Shown here one piece after another: positions 33,150 through 41,937 of a stretch of DNA of 64,000 bases. Positions within the stretch are counted from its first letter, which is position 1, and the number at the start of each line of letters is the position of its first letter. The position numbers were made by a program, and so were the translations under genes. This stretch comes from Pseudomonadota bacterium (GTDB lineage: Bacteria; Desulfobacterota; Desulfobulbia; Desulfobulbales; JAHJIY01). Where the stretch lies: contig JAHJIY010000085.1 of the NCBI GenBank assembly GCA_018823175.1, forward strand, positions 29,636-93,635, written 5' to 3'. Below the pieces are notes generated by a model. It did not search any database and was not told where the DNA came from. It saw only the letters and a list, made by a program, of their open reading frames with translations.

Positions 33150-33782
33150 ATGCCTGACCGGTTGCTGGAAATATATAGCACCCTTCTGGAACATTTTGGC
33201 CACCAGAACTGGTGGCCGGGTGACACCCCCTTTGAAGTTATGGTTGGTGCCGTTTTGACCCAAAATACTAATTGGGGCAACGTGGAACGGGCAATTGCTA
33301 ACCTGCGCCGGGACAATCTTCTGTCCTTTACGACGCTTGCGGCGCTACCGAGCGAGATCTTGGCTGAAAAAATAAGACCTTCCGGCTATTTCAACCTCAA
33401 GGCGGCCCGTCTTAAAAATCTGCTGGCTGCGATCAGTGATTTTGGCGGGCTTGATCTTTTTTTCGCGCAGGAAACGGCGGAGTTAAGGGAGAGTTTGTTG
33501 GCCATTAAAGGAATCGGGCCGGAAACGGCTGATTCCATTATTCTATATGCGGCCAACAAGCCGATTTTCGTGGTAGATGCCTATACCCATCGGATTTTAT
33601 CCCGCCACAATCTGATTTGTGAAGAAGCTGATTATCAGGAGATTCAGGAGTTGTTCATGGACTCATTGCCGGAGGATCTGGCGCTTTTTAATGAGTATCA
33701 TGCCCTGCTGGTTATGGTGGGCAAGGAATATTGCAAGAAAAGTAAACCGCTTTGTGCCATTTGCCCGCTGCAAGAGGGTTGA
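33150..33782 (+). CDS. Endonuclease III-related HhH-GPD glycosylase with incomplete Fe-S motif
   Basis: 210 residues. The helix-hairpin-helix and GPD region 'LLAIKGIGPETADSIILYA' and the catalytic Asp in 'FVVDAYTHRIL' are present, as in Nth/MIG-type base excision glycosylases. The C-terminus 'CKKSKPLCAICPLQEG' has CX6CX2C, then a TGA stop exactly where the fourth ligand (CX6CX2CX5C) would be. So the 4Fe-4S cluster lacks its usual last Cys, or that codon has been lost or recoded. The length is otherwise normal. Confidence 0.88.
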   Translation: MPDRLLEIYSTLLEHFGHQNWWPGDTPFEVMVGAVLTQNTNWGNVERAIANLRRDNLLSFTTLAALPSEILAEKIRPSGYFNLKAARLKNLLAAISDFGGLDLFFAQETAELRESLLAIKGIGPETADSIILYAANKPIFVVDAYTHRILSRHNLICEEADYQEIQELFMDSLPEDLALFNEYHALLVMVGKEYCKKSKPLCAICPLQEG

Positions 33783-33789
33783 TCTTCGT

Positions 33790-34653
33790 TTAACTGTCTT
33801 CGTACTTCAGGAATTGCCGGCAGAAACCGTGAATAATCTTGACCTCCCGCGCTTGCAGTTCGATCCGGTTTAAAAACTGCCTGATTGAGCGCATCCAGTA
33901 GTCGTCCCGTCCCCCGGAATTTTGCAGAAATTCTATTTTGTGCAGGACTTCCTCCAGGTGATGATACATTCCTTCCATCTCATTTGAATTTGCCTGTTTT
34001 GGGGTATAAACCCGGCGCTCGCCTGATAAAAAATCAAGCAGCGCGGTGTATAGCTCATAACAATGGATGGCCACGGCCTGGCCCAGATTCAGGGAAGAGA
34101 AGTCTTCCGTCGGGATGGTTGAGGTGAGGTCACAGTATTTGAGATTGTCGTTGGTCAGCCCCCGGTGTTCCGGCCCGAAGAGAACGGCCACCTGATTGCT
34201 TTTCAGGTACGGGATGATCTGGGTCATCGCTGTTCTGGTGGTGGTTGCGGCCCGCCGCTGGCGGCCAACCCGGGCGGTAGTGCCGATAATCCTGGAAAAG
34301 GGGGTCAGGGCATCGGCCAGATTGTCGTAAAGCTCCAGATTTTCAATTAAGCCGGCGGCATGGTGGGTGGCCATCATTAGCATTTTTTCCTGGTCCGGCG
34401 GTTCTTTCCGGACCACAATCAGCCGTGAGATCCCCATGTTCATGGCGCTACGGGCGGCCGCCCCGATATTTTCCGAATATTTAGGTTCGACCAGCACAAT
34501 GGCGAAATTTGCCAGTAAACTTGCCATCTCCTTTTTGTGTTGCAAGGGGCTAAGTTTCGTTTGGGGCGAACCAAGGTTTACCGTCGATTTATCCGTAGAC
34601 TTGTAGGACTTCTCCTTAACGAGTTTCGGTTGTATTGCGCTTTTCATTTTCAA
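33790..34653 (-). CDS. TrmJ/SpoU-family RNA methyltransferase
   Basis: 287 residues in the longest frame. The SPOUT motifs are 'FAIVLVEPKYSENIGAAARS', 'VAVLFGPEHRGLTNDNL' and 'SLNLGQAVAIHCYELY', the pattern of 2'-O-ribose methyltransferases acting on tRNA (TrmJ) or rRNA. The first about 42 residues lack family character and overlap the end of rnr by 38 bases; family starts usually correspond to Met43 (34527), but its GGAG touches the ATG, so the start is uncertain. It follows rnr on the same strand, an RNA-processing pair. Confidence 0.88.
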   Translation of the reverse strand: MKMKSAIQPKLVKEKSYKSTDKSTVNLGSPQTKLSPLQHKKEMASLLANFAIVLVEPKYSENIGAAARSAMNMGISRLIVVRKEPPDQEKMLMMATHHAAGLIENLELYDNLADALTPFSRIIGTTARVGRQRRAATTTRTAMTQIIPYLKSNQVAVLFGPEHRGLTNDNLKYCDLTSTIPTEDFSSLNLGQAVAIHCYELYTALLDFLSGERRVYTPKQANSNEMEGMYHHLEEVLHKIEFLQNSGGRDDYWMRSIRQFLNRIELQAREVKIIHGFCRQFLKYEDS

Positions 34654-36907
34654 CCTTGTTTTCGACGATGAAATTTATTCGTCTGCGTTTTATATCCACA
34701 CTGATTACCTGCACCGTGATCAAATCGCCGATCTGGAAAATTTTGTTGGTCAGTTTACCGACCAGGCGATGGTTTTTTTCATCCAGATGATAATAATCGT
34801 CTTTCATGTCGGTGATTGCCACGCCACCGCTGATAAAGGAATCAAGTAGTTCTACGAACATTCCGAAGTTGGAGACCCCGGAGACAATACCATCAAAGGA
34901 TTGATAGATCCGCTGGGCCATATATCTTACGCTGATCCGCTCGGTCATTTCCCGTTCGGCTTCAACCGAGACTCTTTCCCGCTTAGAAAGAAAGATGCCG
35001 GCCTCGGAGGCTGATTTGTATGAGATGTTTTTGTTAGCTTTCTCTTTGGGTGAGATCAGGAGATTAAGGGCCCGATGGACCATCAGGTCTGGATAGCGCC
35101 GGATGGGTGAGGTGAAATGGGTGTAGTTTTCCGCCGCCAAACCGAAATGACCGGCATTGTCCGGGGAATAACAGGCCTGTTTCATGGCTCGCAACAGGAG
35201 GTTGCTGACAATGTACTCGCGCGGGGTGCCGCTGACCATGGCCAATACTTTGCCGAACCACTTGGGGGAGGCGGCTTCACGCGGAATGTTCAGTCCCATT
35301 TTGCGGGCGAAATCGGCAAATTCCTCCACTTTCAGCGGGTCAGGTTGTTCGTGGATCCGATAAAGAAAATCGGAGTTTTCCACCCCTTTTTCGGTAAAGG
35401 TTTCAGCTACTGCCTCGTTAGCGGCCAGCATGAACTCTTCGATCAGTTTATGGGCCAGGTTTCTTTCGGTGCGGGCGATGGCCTCTACTTTTTGGTCGGG
35501 GCCTATTTTGATCGCGGTTTCGGGAATTTCAAAACCGATACTGCCGCGGGCCATTCTGATTTTTTCCAGTTTGGCGGCCAGGTCGCCCATCCATTTCAGG
35601 GGAGTCAGGATATCTTTGTACTTTTTGCAGAGTTCCGGTTCACGGTCAACCAGGATCTGTTTGACGATAGTGTAGGTCAAGCGGTGCTGGCTGCAGATTA
35701 TGCTCTTGGTAAACGATTTGCCTATTTTTTTCCCTTGCAGGTCAAAATCGATGATCGCGGTAAAGGCCGGCCGGTCTTCGTTGGGCACCAGGCTGCACAG
35801 ATTATTAGACAATCTTTCGGGCAGCATGGGGATGACCCGGTTGGGGAAGTAAACGCTGGTCCCTCTGGTGTAGGCGTCGATGTCTAGCGGTGAGCTCGGG
35901 GTTACATAATGACTGACATCGGCAATGGAAACATATAGTTTATACCCGGCGCGAGTTTTAATTAGGGCCACGGCATCGTCAAAATCCCGGGCGGTTTCCC
36001 CGTCAATGGTGACATGGAGGACCTTGCGCAGATCGACGCGGTTGGCTTCGGGCTTGATGGCGGGATCGAGGTTATCGGTTTGAGCCAGGGCCTTGGGCGT
36101 GAATTCGTGTGGCAGTTTGTGTTTGCGGATGACGATTTCGGTCTGGACATCAAGGTCATCGGGATCCCCGAGCACTTCGATGACGCGACCGGCCGGATTG
36201 CTCTGTTCTTCCCGGTAATCGGTGATCTCGGCTAGCACGGCTTCACCGTTTTTGGCCCCGAGGTTGTCGCTTTTGTTGATCAGGATGTTGAAGGTAAAAT
36301 GTTCATCTTCAGGGATCACCAGGCCGGTTTGGTTTCCATCCATGTAAATACCGACCACGGTGCCGGCCACTCTTTCCAGAATTCTGATGATAATGGCTTC
36401 CATCTTGCCCCGGCGGGAACCGGTGATCCTCAGCAGAACCCGGTCGCCATGGGTGGCGGATCCCATGGCGCGGGCCGGCACGAAAATATCCTGAGTCTGG
36501 TCTATTTTCGTGTTGCCGGTGGCCAGTGGGGTGACAAAACCAAAGCCGCGCGGGTGGCTGAAGATGGTGCCTTCAACCAGATCATCCTGACGGTTCAGGC
36601 GGTAATTGGTATTACTGCAGGACAGTATTTTGCTGTGGCATAGTTTGCTTAACAGATTTTCGATTTCGCGGGAGGAGATATTCTTCGCGCCAAAAGAGGC
36701 TGATATTTCCTGGAAAGAGGCCTCACCTTTATTGGCGAAAATAAAGCCGATGATTTCATCGTCGATTGTTTTGTGTTCCCGGCTTCTTTGGCTATTGCCG
36801 CTCTGTAACCGGCGCGATTTTCCTCGATGGTCATTGCTATCGGAGCGCCGTTTTTTGAGGCGGGGGGTGGAAGAACTTTTTCTGCCGCTAAATTTTCTGC
36901 GTGCCAA
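34616..36907 (-). CDS. rnr: Ribonuclease R
   Basis: 763 residues. A basic N-terminus (MARRKFSGRKSSS) precedes a winged helix, cold-shock domains (about 100-245) and the RNB catalytic domain with 'DGETARDFDDAVALI', which holds the metal-binding Asp residues. An S1 domain near the C-terminus ('DGIVSGVSNFGMFVEL') completes the standard layout. A 3'-5' exoribonuclease for structured RNA and mRNA/tmRNA turnover. First gene of the two-gene operon with the methyltransferase. Confidence 0.96.
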   Translation of the reverse strand: MARRKFSGRKSSSTPRLKKRRSDSNDHRGKSRRLQSGNSQRSREHKTIDDEIIGFIFANKGEASFQEISASFGAKNISSREIENLLSKLCHSKILSCSNTNYRLNRQDDLVEGTIFSHPRGFGFVTPLATGNTKIDQTQDIFVPARAMGSATHGDRVLLRITGSRRGKMEAIIIRILERVAGTVVGIYMDGNQTGLVIPEDEHFTFNILINKSDNLGAKNGEAVLAEITDYREEQSNPAGRVIEVLGDPDDLDVQTEIVIRKHKLPHEFTPKALAQTDNLDPAIKPEANRVDLRKVLHVTIDGETARDFDDAVALIKTRAGYKLYVSIADVSHYVTPSSPLDIDAYTRGTSVYFPNRVIPMLPERLSNNLCSLVPNEDRPAFTAIIDFDLQGKKIGKSFTKSIICSQHRLTYTIVKQILVDREPELCKKYKDILTPLKWMGDLAAKLEKIRMARGSIGFEIPETAIKIGPDQKVEAIARTERNLAHKLIEEFMLAANEAVAETFTEKGVENSDFLYRIHEQPDPLKVEEFADFARKMGLNIPREAASPKWFGKVLAMVSGTPREYIVSNLLLRAMKQACYSPDNAGHFGLAAENYTHFTSPIRRYPDLMVHRALNLLISPKEKANKNISYKSASEAGIFLSKRERVSVEAEREMTERISVRYMAQRIYQSFDGIVSGVSNFGMFVELLDSFISGGVAITDMKDDYYHLDEKNHRLVGKLTNKIFQIGDLITVQVISVDIKRRRINFIVENKVENEKRNTTETR

Positions 36908-37178
36908 GATGGCTCCTTTTCACTCAATTCTTATTGAGGTGGGGGTGGATGATAACCTGATTTTTATAGTAATTATGGCTGGAGTAGTGATTTTTGCGGC
37001 CCAGATAAAGTTTATTGTTATTGTCTGACAAGAGTTTTATAACTATTGTCCATTAAAAATACGAGATTTTTGAGCAATATTTTAACGGCCAGTGATTAGC
37101 TATTAGCTTAATATATTGGTATTATAACATTATTAGTTTGCAGATTAATAGCTGCAGTTTATTGATTTATTCCCTTAA

Positions 37179-39302
37179 GTGATGGTGGATGTGCAGAGCA
37201 AGACATTTGATATAACCAGTTATTGCGAGAAGATGGAGCGTCTGCTTGGCGGGCAGGAGGGAGAAGCTAAGCTTTTCTGGCAGGCGATGTCTTATGCGGT
37301 TTACGCCCATGAGGCGCAAAAGCGTAAATCCGGCGAGGCCTATGTCAGTCATCCCTGTGAGGTTGCCAGGATTCTGGTCGAAGAACTGGGGGTCAGGGAC
37401 CCGGAGACTCTGGCGGCAGCCGTTCTGCATGATACGGTAGAGGATGTCCGGGAGGTGACCAATGAGGTGATTGGCGCCATGTTCGGTAAGAATGTGGAAG
37501 CGATTGTCGATGGGGTCACCAAGATCGATAACTTCAAGGGTGATCGTCAGAACTTCTATAAACTGGTGCATCGCAAGCTTTTTTCCGGGGCGGCCTCCCG
37601 GATTGAGACCATGTTGATTAAGCTGGCCGACCGGCTCCATAATTTACGGACTCTCGAGTCCATGCCCAAGCACAAGAGGCAGAAAATAGCCGAGGAAACC
37701 ATTGATATCTATGCGCCAATGGCCAAGGTTATCGGTCTTTATGGATTGAAGAGAGAACTTTACGATCTGGCCTTAAAATATAAATTTCCCCGGCAGGCCA
37801 ATAAGCTCCTGTCCCGGATCAGAAGTTATGAGAGCCGGGATGACGTTAAGGAGATTCTTAAAAAATTGCACCAGGAGATGGAGGCGGTTTGGATTACGGC
37901 CGATATCGGCCTGCGGGTCAAGGGACTATGGGCCTATTTTGATCCGGTCAATAAGGTGCTGAACAAAGAGATCGAGTCACCTCTTGAAATTTTGATTGCG
38001 GTTGATGATATCCAGACCTGTTATCGAATCCTGGGGATAGTCAATCAGACCTACCCGCCGATCCCTCGAACTATTCGTGATTTTATCGCTAACCCCAAGG
38101 CCACCGGCTATCGTTGTATTCATGCCCGAGCTAATATCAGGGGAAATAATTATCTGTTTAAGATCAGGACCAGGGAGATGCTGGAATCAGGCCGGGCCGG
38201 AATTGTCGCCGAATGGTCGGTCAAGAAAAAGGTGCCGGGTATTTTTGAGAAACAGATCCAGGAGATGTTTGATATCCTGGGCGCCGATGATGATCTGTCT
38301 TATCGTGAGATGATCGCCGCCAGCGGGAAAAAGGAAATATATACCTATACGCCGAAGGGCGATCCGATCTATCTGCCGAAACAGAGTACGGTGCTTGATT
38401 TTGCCTTCAAGGTCCATACTGAGGTCGGCAGTCGTTGTCTCTACGGAGTGATTGGTCGGCAGAAGGTCGGTTGGGAGCATGTTCTGCAGGATGGCGACCA
38501 GGTTAAGATTGTTTGTCAGGAAGAGCCGGTAAAATTTGATCCGTACATCCAGGAGTTATGTCAGACCCCCAAGGCCAGGTCTGAATTGGCCCGGATGTTC
38601 AGGTTCAGACAGGCTGTCCTTTCCCGCGATGTCGGGCGGGCGATTATCAAGCAGGAGATGAAACATTACGGGATTCCGTTTGAAGTGCTTGATAAGGATG
38701 AGGTGTTTGAATTTCTTGAACATTTTGAGGTAGAAGATTTCGATACTTTTTTTCAACTTATCGGTGAGGGAAGGTTGCCGTTGAAATTGGTGATTAGTGA
38801 AGTGAAAAACCGGTTGTATGCCAATCGCAATACCTTGCAGCCGCCGACCGGAACTTTTAATCGGATCGAACTCGCCACCCTGGACCCGGCCTGTATCAAG
38901 TTGTCGCGCTGTTGCAATCCGGTGCCGACCGACAAGGGCTTGCTTGGGTTGCTTAGTGAACGGGGTCTTTCGGTCCATCAGCAAAAATGTGACCGGATAA
39001 AATCACTTAAGATTCAAAGAGAGGATGTGGTTGAACTGCGTTGGCGGTTGAAGGACACCAAGGTAATTAAACCCCAGACCCTGCTTTTTTTAAAGGCTAC
39101 CAGTCGTAACCGCTTGCTGATGATGCTGGGGGTGGCGCCGGATGAAATGAAGATTTTGGATGTGATCTCTTTGGCCCAACGCCCGTCATCAAAACCTGCC
39201 TGGGAGATCAATTTTCAGGTGGACAACCTGCAAAGCCTGAAAAATATTCTTACTCACTTTACCAAGTCGGGGCTGGAGTATGATTTCGCCCTTGAACAAT
39301 AA
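37179..39302 (+). CDS. Rel/SpoT-like protein: intact HD hydrolase, degenerate synthetase, TGS
   Basis: 707 residues, GTG or adjacent ATG start. The HD domain keeps its ligands: 'YVSHPCEVARIL', 'AAAVLHDTVEDV' and 'IKLADRLHNLRTLESM'. The synthetase region is degraded: 'VDDIQTCYRILGIVNQTYPPIP' and 'DFIANPKATGYRCIHARA' are recognisable, but the GRFKDYI core is changed and the catalytic Glu of EVQIRT is lost (LFKIRT). A TGS domain ('IYTYTPKGDPIYLP' to 'GDQVKIV', about 385-450) follows, then a cysteine-containing segment and an ACT-like tail. It is predicted to hydrolyse (p)ppGpp or a related alarmone without making it. No strong ribosome binding site is visible. Confidence 0.85.
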   Translation: MMVDVQSKTFDITSYCEKMERLLGGQEGEAKLFWQAMSYAVYAHEAQKRKSGEAYVSHPCEVARILVEELGVRDPETLAAAVLHDTVEDVREVTNEVIGAMFGKNVEAIVDGVTKIDNFKGDRQNFYKLVHRKLFSGAASRIETMLIKLADRLHNLRTLESMPKHKRQKIAEETIDIYAPMAKVIGLYGLKRELYDLALKYKFPRQANKLLSRIRSYESRDDVKEILKKLHQEMEAVWITADIGLRVKGLWAYFDPVNKVLNKEIESPLEILIAVDDIQTCYRILGIVNQTYPPIPRTIRDFIANPKATGYRCIHARANIRGNNYLFKIRTREMLESGRAGIVAEWSVKKKVPGIFEKQIQEMFDILGADDDLSYREMIAASGKKEIYTYTPKGDPIYLPKQSTVLDFAFKVHTEVGSRCLYGVIGRQKVGWEHVLQDGDQVKIVCQEEPVKFDPYIQELCQTPKARSELARMFRFRQAVLSRDVGRAIIKQEMKHYGIPFEVLDKDEVFEFLEHFEVEDFDTFFQLIGEGRLPLKLVISEVKNRLYANRNTLQPPTGTFNRIELATLDPACIKLSRCCNPVPTDKGLLGLLSERGLSVHQQKCDRIKSLKIQREDVVELRWRLKDTKVIKPQTLLFLKATSRNRLLMMLGVAPDEMKILDVISLAQRPSSKPAWEINFQVDNLQSLKNILTHFTKSGLEYDFALEQ

Positions 39303-39410
39303 CCAGAAAGCCGTAAAGACTGAACCTGCTTTGTCATCGGCAGTGCCGCATAGCCTTGCTATAGCGGCACTGCCTCTTTCGCGCATCTTCAGCCTTTACG
39401 GCTTTCTGGT
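39302..39410. repeat. 109-base composite hairpin after the Rel-like gene
   Basis: Outer arms 39302-39323 and 39389-39410 pair with few mismatches, while inner arms (about 39339-39353 and 39359-39374, built on GGCAGTGCCGC/GCGGCACTGCC) form a second stem. It starts at the stop codon of the Rel-like gene and has no U-tract. Nested palindromic arms resemble BIME/MITE-like elements. It is distinct from the palindromes that follow. Confidence 0.8.
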
Positions 39411-39465
39411 GGTGATGAGTTTGGTTAGTGAAAAGACGTAACCAAACATTTTCATCTTTGCAGCA

Positions 39466-39514
39466 CATAAGTTTCGTTTGAATCCCGCTATCACGGGATT
39501 CAACTCAGCTTTAT
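39466..39514. repeat. CATAAG palindromic element, copy 1 (49 bp)
   Basis: Left flank CATAAGTTTCGT, stem TTGAATCCCG / CGGGATTCAA with a six-base loop, right flank CTCAGCTTTAT. Together with copies 2 and 3 it fills the gap between the Rel-like gene and the Crp/Fnr gene; copies are separated by CCACAAGGGC-type linkers. Confidence 0.93.
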
Positions 39515-39551
39515 ACCACAAGGGCACCCCAAGGGCACTTCCTGCGGGGCG

Positions 39552-39600
39552 CATAAGTTTCGTTTGAACCCCGCTATCACGGGATTCAACTCAGCTTTAT
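39552..39600. repeat. CATAAG palindromic element, copy 2 (49 bp)
   Basis: Same as copy 1 except for one stem base (TTGAACCCCG on the left), which leaves one mismatch. Flanks are identical. Confidence 0.93.
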
Positions 39601-39610
39601 ACCACAAGGG

Positions 39611-39659
39611 CATAAGTTTCGTTTGAATCCCGCTATCACGGGATTCAACTCAGCTTTAT
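39611..39659. repeat. CATAAG palindromic element, copy 3, overlapping the Crp/Fnr stop codon
   Basis: Identical in sequence to copy 1. On the minus strand its right flank reads ATAAAGCTGAGTTGA, which encodes the terminal I-K-L-S and stop of the Crp/Fnr protein. So the element is built into the gene's 3' end and should form a hairpin immediately after the stop codon in the mRNA. Confidence 0.93.
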
Positions 39660-40331
39660 TTCGCCGATCGCCAAGTCTTCCAGGGCGTCCCGGTCGACGA
39701 TTCTGATTTCCGATCCTTTTGATTTGATAAATCCCTGCTGGTTCATTTTTTTGAGGATGCGGGACAGGGTTTCCGGGATGGTGCCGAGTAGACTGGCGAG
39801 CTGGGCCTTGCCAATATTAAGGGTAAAATTATCCTCATCTTCGTGTTGACTGCTTAAAAATACCAGGTGAGAGGCAAGTCGGCCGGGGACTTCTTTTAGA
39901 GAAAGGGCCTCGATCATGTTGGCGAATTTCTTCAGGCGAAAGGAAAGGGCCGCCATCATGTTCATGGCGAGTGAAGGATTGCGCTGGATCATCTCGATAA
40001 AGGCAGCTCTTGGGAAGAAGAAGGCTCGGCTTTGTTCCAGGGCTTGGGCAAAAGCGGGGTATGAACTGCCGGCGAAGACCGCCGCTTCGGCAAAAGGCTC
40101 GCCCGGGCCGAAGATATGGAGGATTTGTTCCTTGCCTTCCATCGAAAGTTTGTAGATCTTGATCAGGCCTGAGATCAGGACATAAAAGCCTACCCCTGGA
40201 TCACCTTCGGCAAAGATCTCCTGGCCCCGTTTAAAATCCTGGTCGGTCATGATCATGGTCAGTTCATCGAGCTGCGGTTCGGTCAGACCTTTAAATAATG
40301 AGATGTCGGTCAGTATTTTGGATAATTCCAT
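39645..40331 (-). CDS. Crp/Fnr-family transcriptional regulator
   Basis: 228 residues. N-terminal cyclic-nucleotide-binding-fold domain (about 10-125: 'FAEGDPGVGFYVLISGLIKIYKL', split by eye) and a C-terminal helix-turn-helix with 'AQLASLLGTIPETLSRILKKM' (about 178-200). It lacks the Fnr N-terminal cysteine cluster, so it is not an Fnr-type oxygen sensor; the effector is unknown. The C-terminus I-K-L-S and stop come from a palindromic repeat. A heptamer array lies just upstream of its start. Confidence 0.92.
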   Translation of the reverse strand: MELSKILTDISLFKGLTEPQLDELTMIMTDQDFKRGQEIFAEGDPGVGFYVLISGLIKIYKLSMEGKEQILHIFGPGEPFAEAAVFAGSSYPAFAQALEQSRAFFFPRAAFIEMIQRNPSLAMNMMAALSFRLKKFANMIEALSLKEVPGRLASHLVFLSSQHEDEDNFTLNIGKAQLASLLGTIPETLSRILKKMNQQGFIKSKGSEIRIVDRDALEDLAIGEIKLS

Positions 40332-40361
40332 GTTGTTTTTCGCCTGTTTGATGAATAGTTT

Positions 40362-40396
40362 GTTGAAGGTTGAAGGTTGAAGGTTGAAGGTTGAAG
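40362..40396. repeat. Heptanucleotide tandem array, 5 x GTTGAAG
   Basis: Five perfect copies of GTTGAAG between the phosphopantetheinyl transferase stop (40398) and the Crp/Fnr start (40331), in the regulator's leader. Confidence 0.97.
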
Positions 40397-40397
40397 G

Positions 40398-41201
40398 TTA
40401 GCTTGAAGTTGCTCGCGGCCCGACCATGGTCAGGGAGCAACCGTAATCATTATAAAAAAACGAGATGGTCCTGGCCCGGATTTTTTTTTCTTTGCCGACA
40501 ATAAAATCCAGTCGCATTTTTCCCGGTTTTATTTCGATCATATCTGTAAGTTCCATCTGCAGAAAGCCGGTGAGCGGGTGGCCGCCAATTCCTTTGCGCA
40601 AGGCCTCTTTGGCCGACCATAGCAGGGTCAGGCCATCGGCCTTCTTCTCCGATGAGAACTCAAGGTGCCGGGCGATCAACTCGTATTCGGCGTCACTGGC
40701 AAAGCGATCCTGGACACGGACCACCGCCTCACTGATTTGCTGAAGGTCAATGCCGCAGTTGCTGCCTTGCACTGCCATGGCTGCCGCCAGTCCCTTGCTG
40801 TGGGTTATTGAGATGTCGGGGCATGGTTGGTCTGCATTTTTGTCGGCAAGGGTAAGATATGGTCTGCCGTTTTTGTCCGGTCTGATCAAGATGCCCTTTG
40901 GCGCTATGATAGCTTCCTGGTGGCTGGCGGCAGTCAATAAGTATACGGCGGCCTGTTTGGCGGCAATCCGCCCGGCCAGCCATTCGATTTTTCGTTTTGG
41001 ATAGTGGAATGTCGTGTAATGTTTGACCTCGTCCGGGGCCAGAAAGTGTTCGGTGAATGTTTGGTCCCCCGATATTTCAATCATCTCTTTGAGCCGATCC
41101 AGGGACAGAAATACCAGGGATGGCGGCAGAGCCGGTCCTGAAATTTTGCGGTAATCATCAGCGGTCAGGCCGGGATCAAGGTTTATGGTTGGGACGTTCA
41201 T
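40398..41201 (-). CDS. 4'-phosphopantetheinyl transferase superfamily protein
   Basis: 267 residues, Sfp/AcpT-like. The Mg-binding and catalytic motifs are 'CGIDLQQISEAV' and 'LLWSAKEALRKGIGG' (WxxKEAxxK), preceded by 'DISITHSKGLAAAM'. The enzyme moves phosphopantetheine from CoA to a Ser of carrier proteins. No carrier-protein synthase gene is nearby, so it may serve the housekeeping ACP or a remote pathway. Possibly cotranscribed with the downstream Crp/Fnr gene. Confidence 0.88.
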   Translation of the reverse strand: MNVPTINLDPGLTADDYRKISGPALPPSLVFLSLDRLKEMIEISGDQTFTEHFLAPDEVKHYTTFHYPKRKIEWLAGRIAAKQAAVYLLTAASHQEAIIAPKGILIRPDKNGRPYLTLADKNADQPCPDISITHSKGLAAAMAVQGSNCGIDLQQISEAVVRVQDRFASDAEYELIARHLEFSSEKKADGLTLLWSAKEALRKGIGGHPLTGFLQMELTDMIEIKPGKMRLDFIVGKEKKIRARTISFFYNDYGCSLTMVGPRATSS

Positions 41202-41289
41202 TGCCTGTTTTTTATGTTTAATGGGAAACTAATCCCTTGATATTTTTAGGAAAAAAGGTTTTTTTAATTTATTTTCTATTTAAACTATC

Positions 41290-41937
41290 GTGACCGTTCA
41301 GATGACTTCAATTGACACAATATTTCTAATAATCATTTTATCTTTTACCGCCAGAGGGATCTGGATAGGGTTTGTCCGGCAGATTGCTTTTATTACTGCC
41401 TTGGTCCTCGGTTTTGTAGCGGCCGGCCGGTTTTATGAATATTTTGCCGATCTGGTCCTGCCATTTATCACCATTCCGCAAGTGGCCTTTTTTGTCACCT
41501 ATATCCTTTTGTTCATGGTGGTCTATTTTTTCGTGATGCTGGTCGGGGTCGGTCTTAAAAAAGTAATAAATTTCTCGTTGCTGCAAGGTTTTGATCGGCT
41601 TATGGGTGGCGCTTTTGGTCTGGCCAAGGGGCTTTTTGTTGCCAACCTGGTTTTTGTTATCCTGGCGGGCAGTTTGTCAAATTCGGGGCCGTTCCTCCGT
41701 AAGTCATGGTCCTACCCCTTTCTTAAAATGAGCTCCGGCTATATTATCTTGTTTATCAAGGACCGGGGTCTCCGTTCCCGTTTTCTCCCCAGTGAACCAG
41801 CTATTACTTCTGTTTTTGATCTTTCTTCTGATTTGCCTGCGGTGAGCAAGAAAAAGATTGGATCCTCTCATGATTTGACCCTCAACGAATTGCGATACAA
41901 TTTGCGTAAGGAGTCGGGGCTGACGCCTAAAAAATAG
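41290..41937 (+). CDS. CvpA family membrane protein
   Basis: 215 residues with four hydrophobic segments and the CvpA pattern: 'IGFVRQIAFITALVLGFVAAG', then 'GFDRLMGGAFGLAKGLFVAN' (segments quoted separately). A polar tail of about 75 residues follows. Named for colicin V production; thought to have a membrane or envelope role. Its 3' end overlaps the converging glycosyltransferase gene by 70 bases. Confidence 0.85.
   Translation: MTVQMTSIDTIFLIIILSFTARGIWIGFVRQIAFITALVLGFVAAGRFYEYFADLVLPFITIPQVAFFVTYILLFMVVYFFVMLVGVGLKKVINFSLLQGFDRLMGGAFGLAKGLFVANLVFVILAGSLSNSGPFLRKSWSYPFLKMSSGYIILFIKDRGLRSRFLPSEPAITSVFDLSSDLPAVSKKKIGSSHDLTLNELRYNLRKESGLTPKK

Noticed and set aside
33780..33840. Selenocysteine recoding of the TGA in the glycosylase
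   Set aside because: No convincing SECIS hairpin follows, and the next gene converges within 8 bases. Kept only as an observation about the missing ligand.
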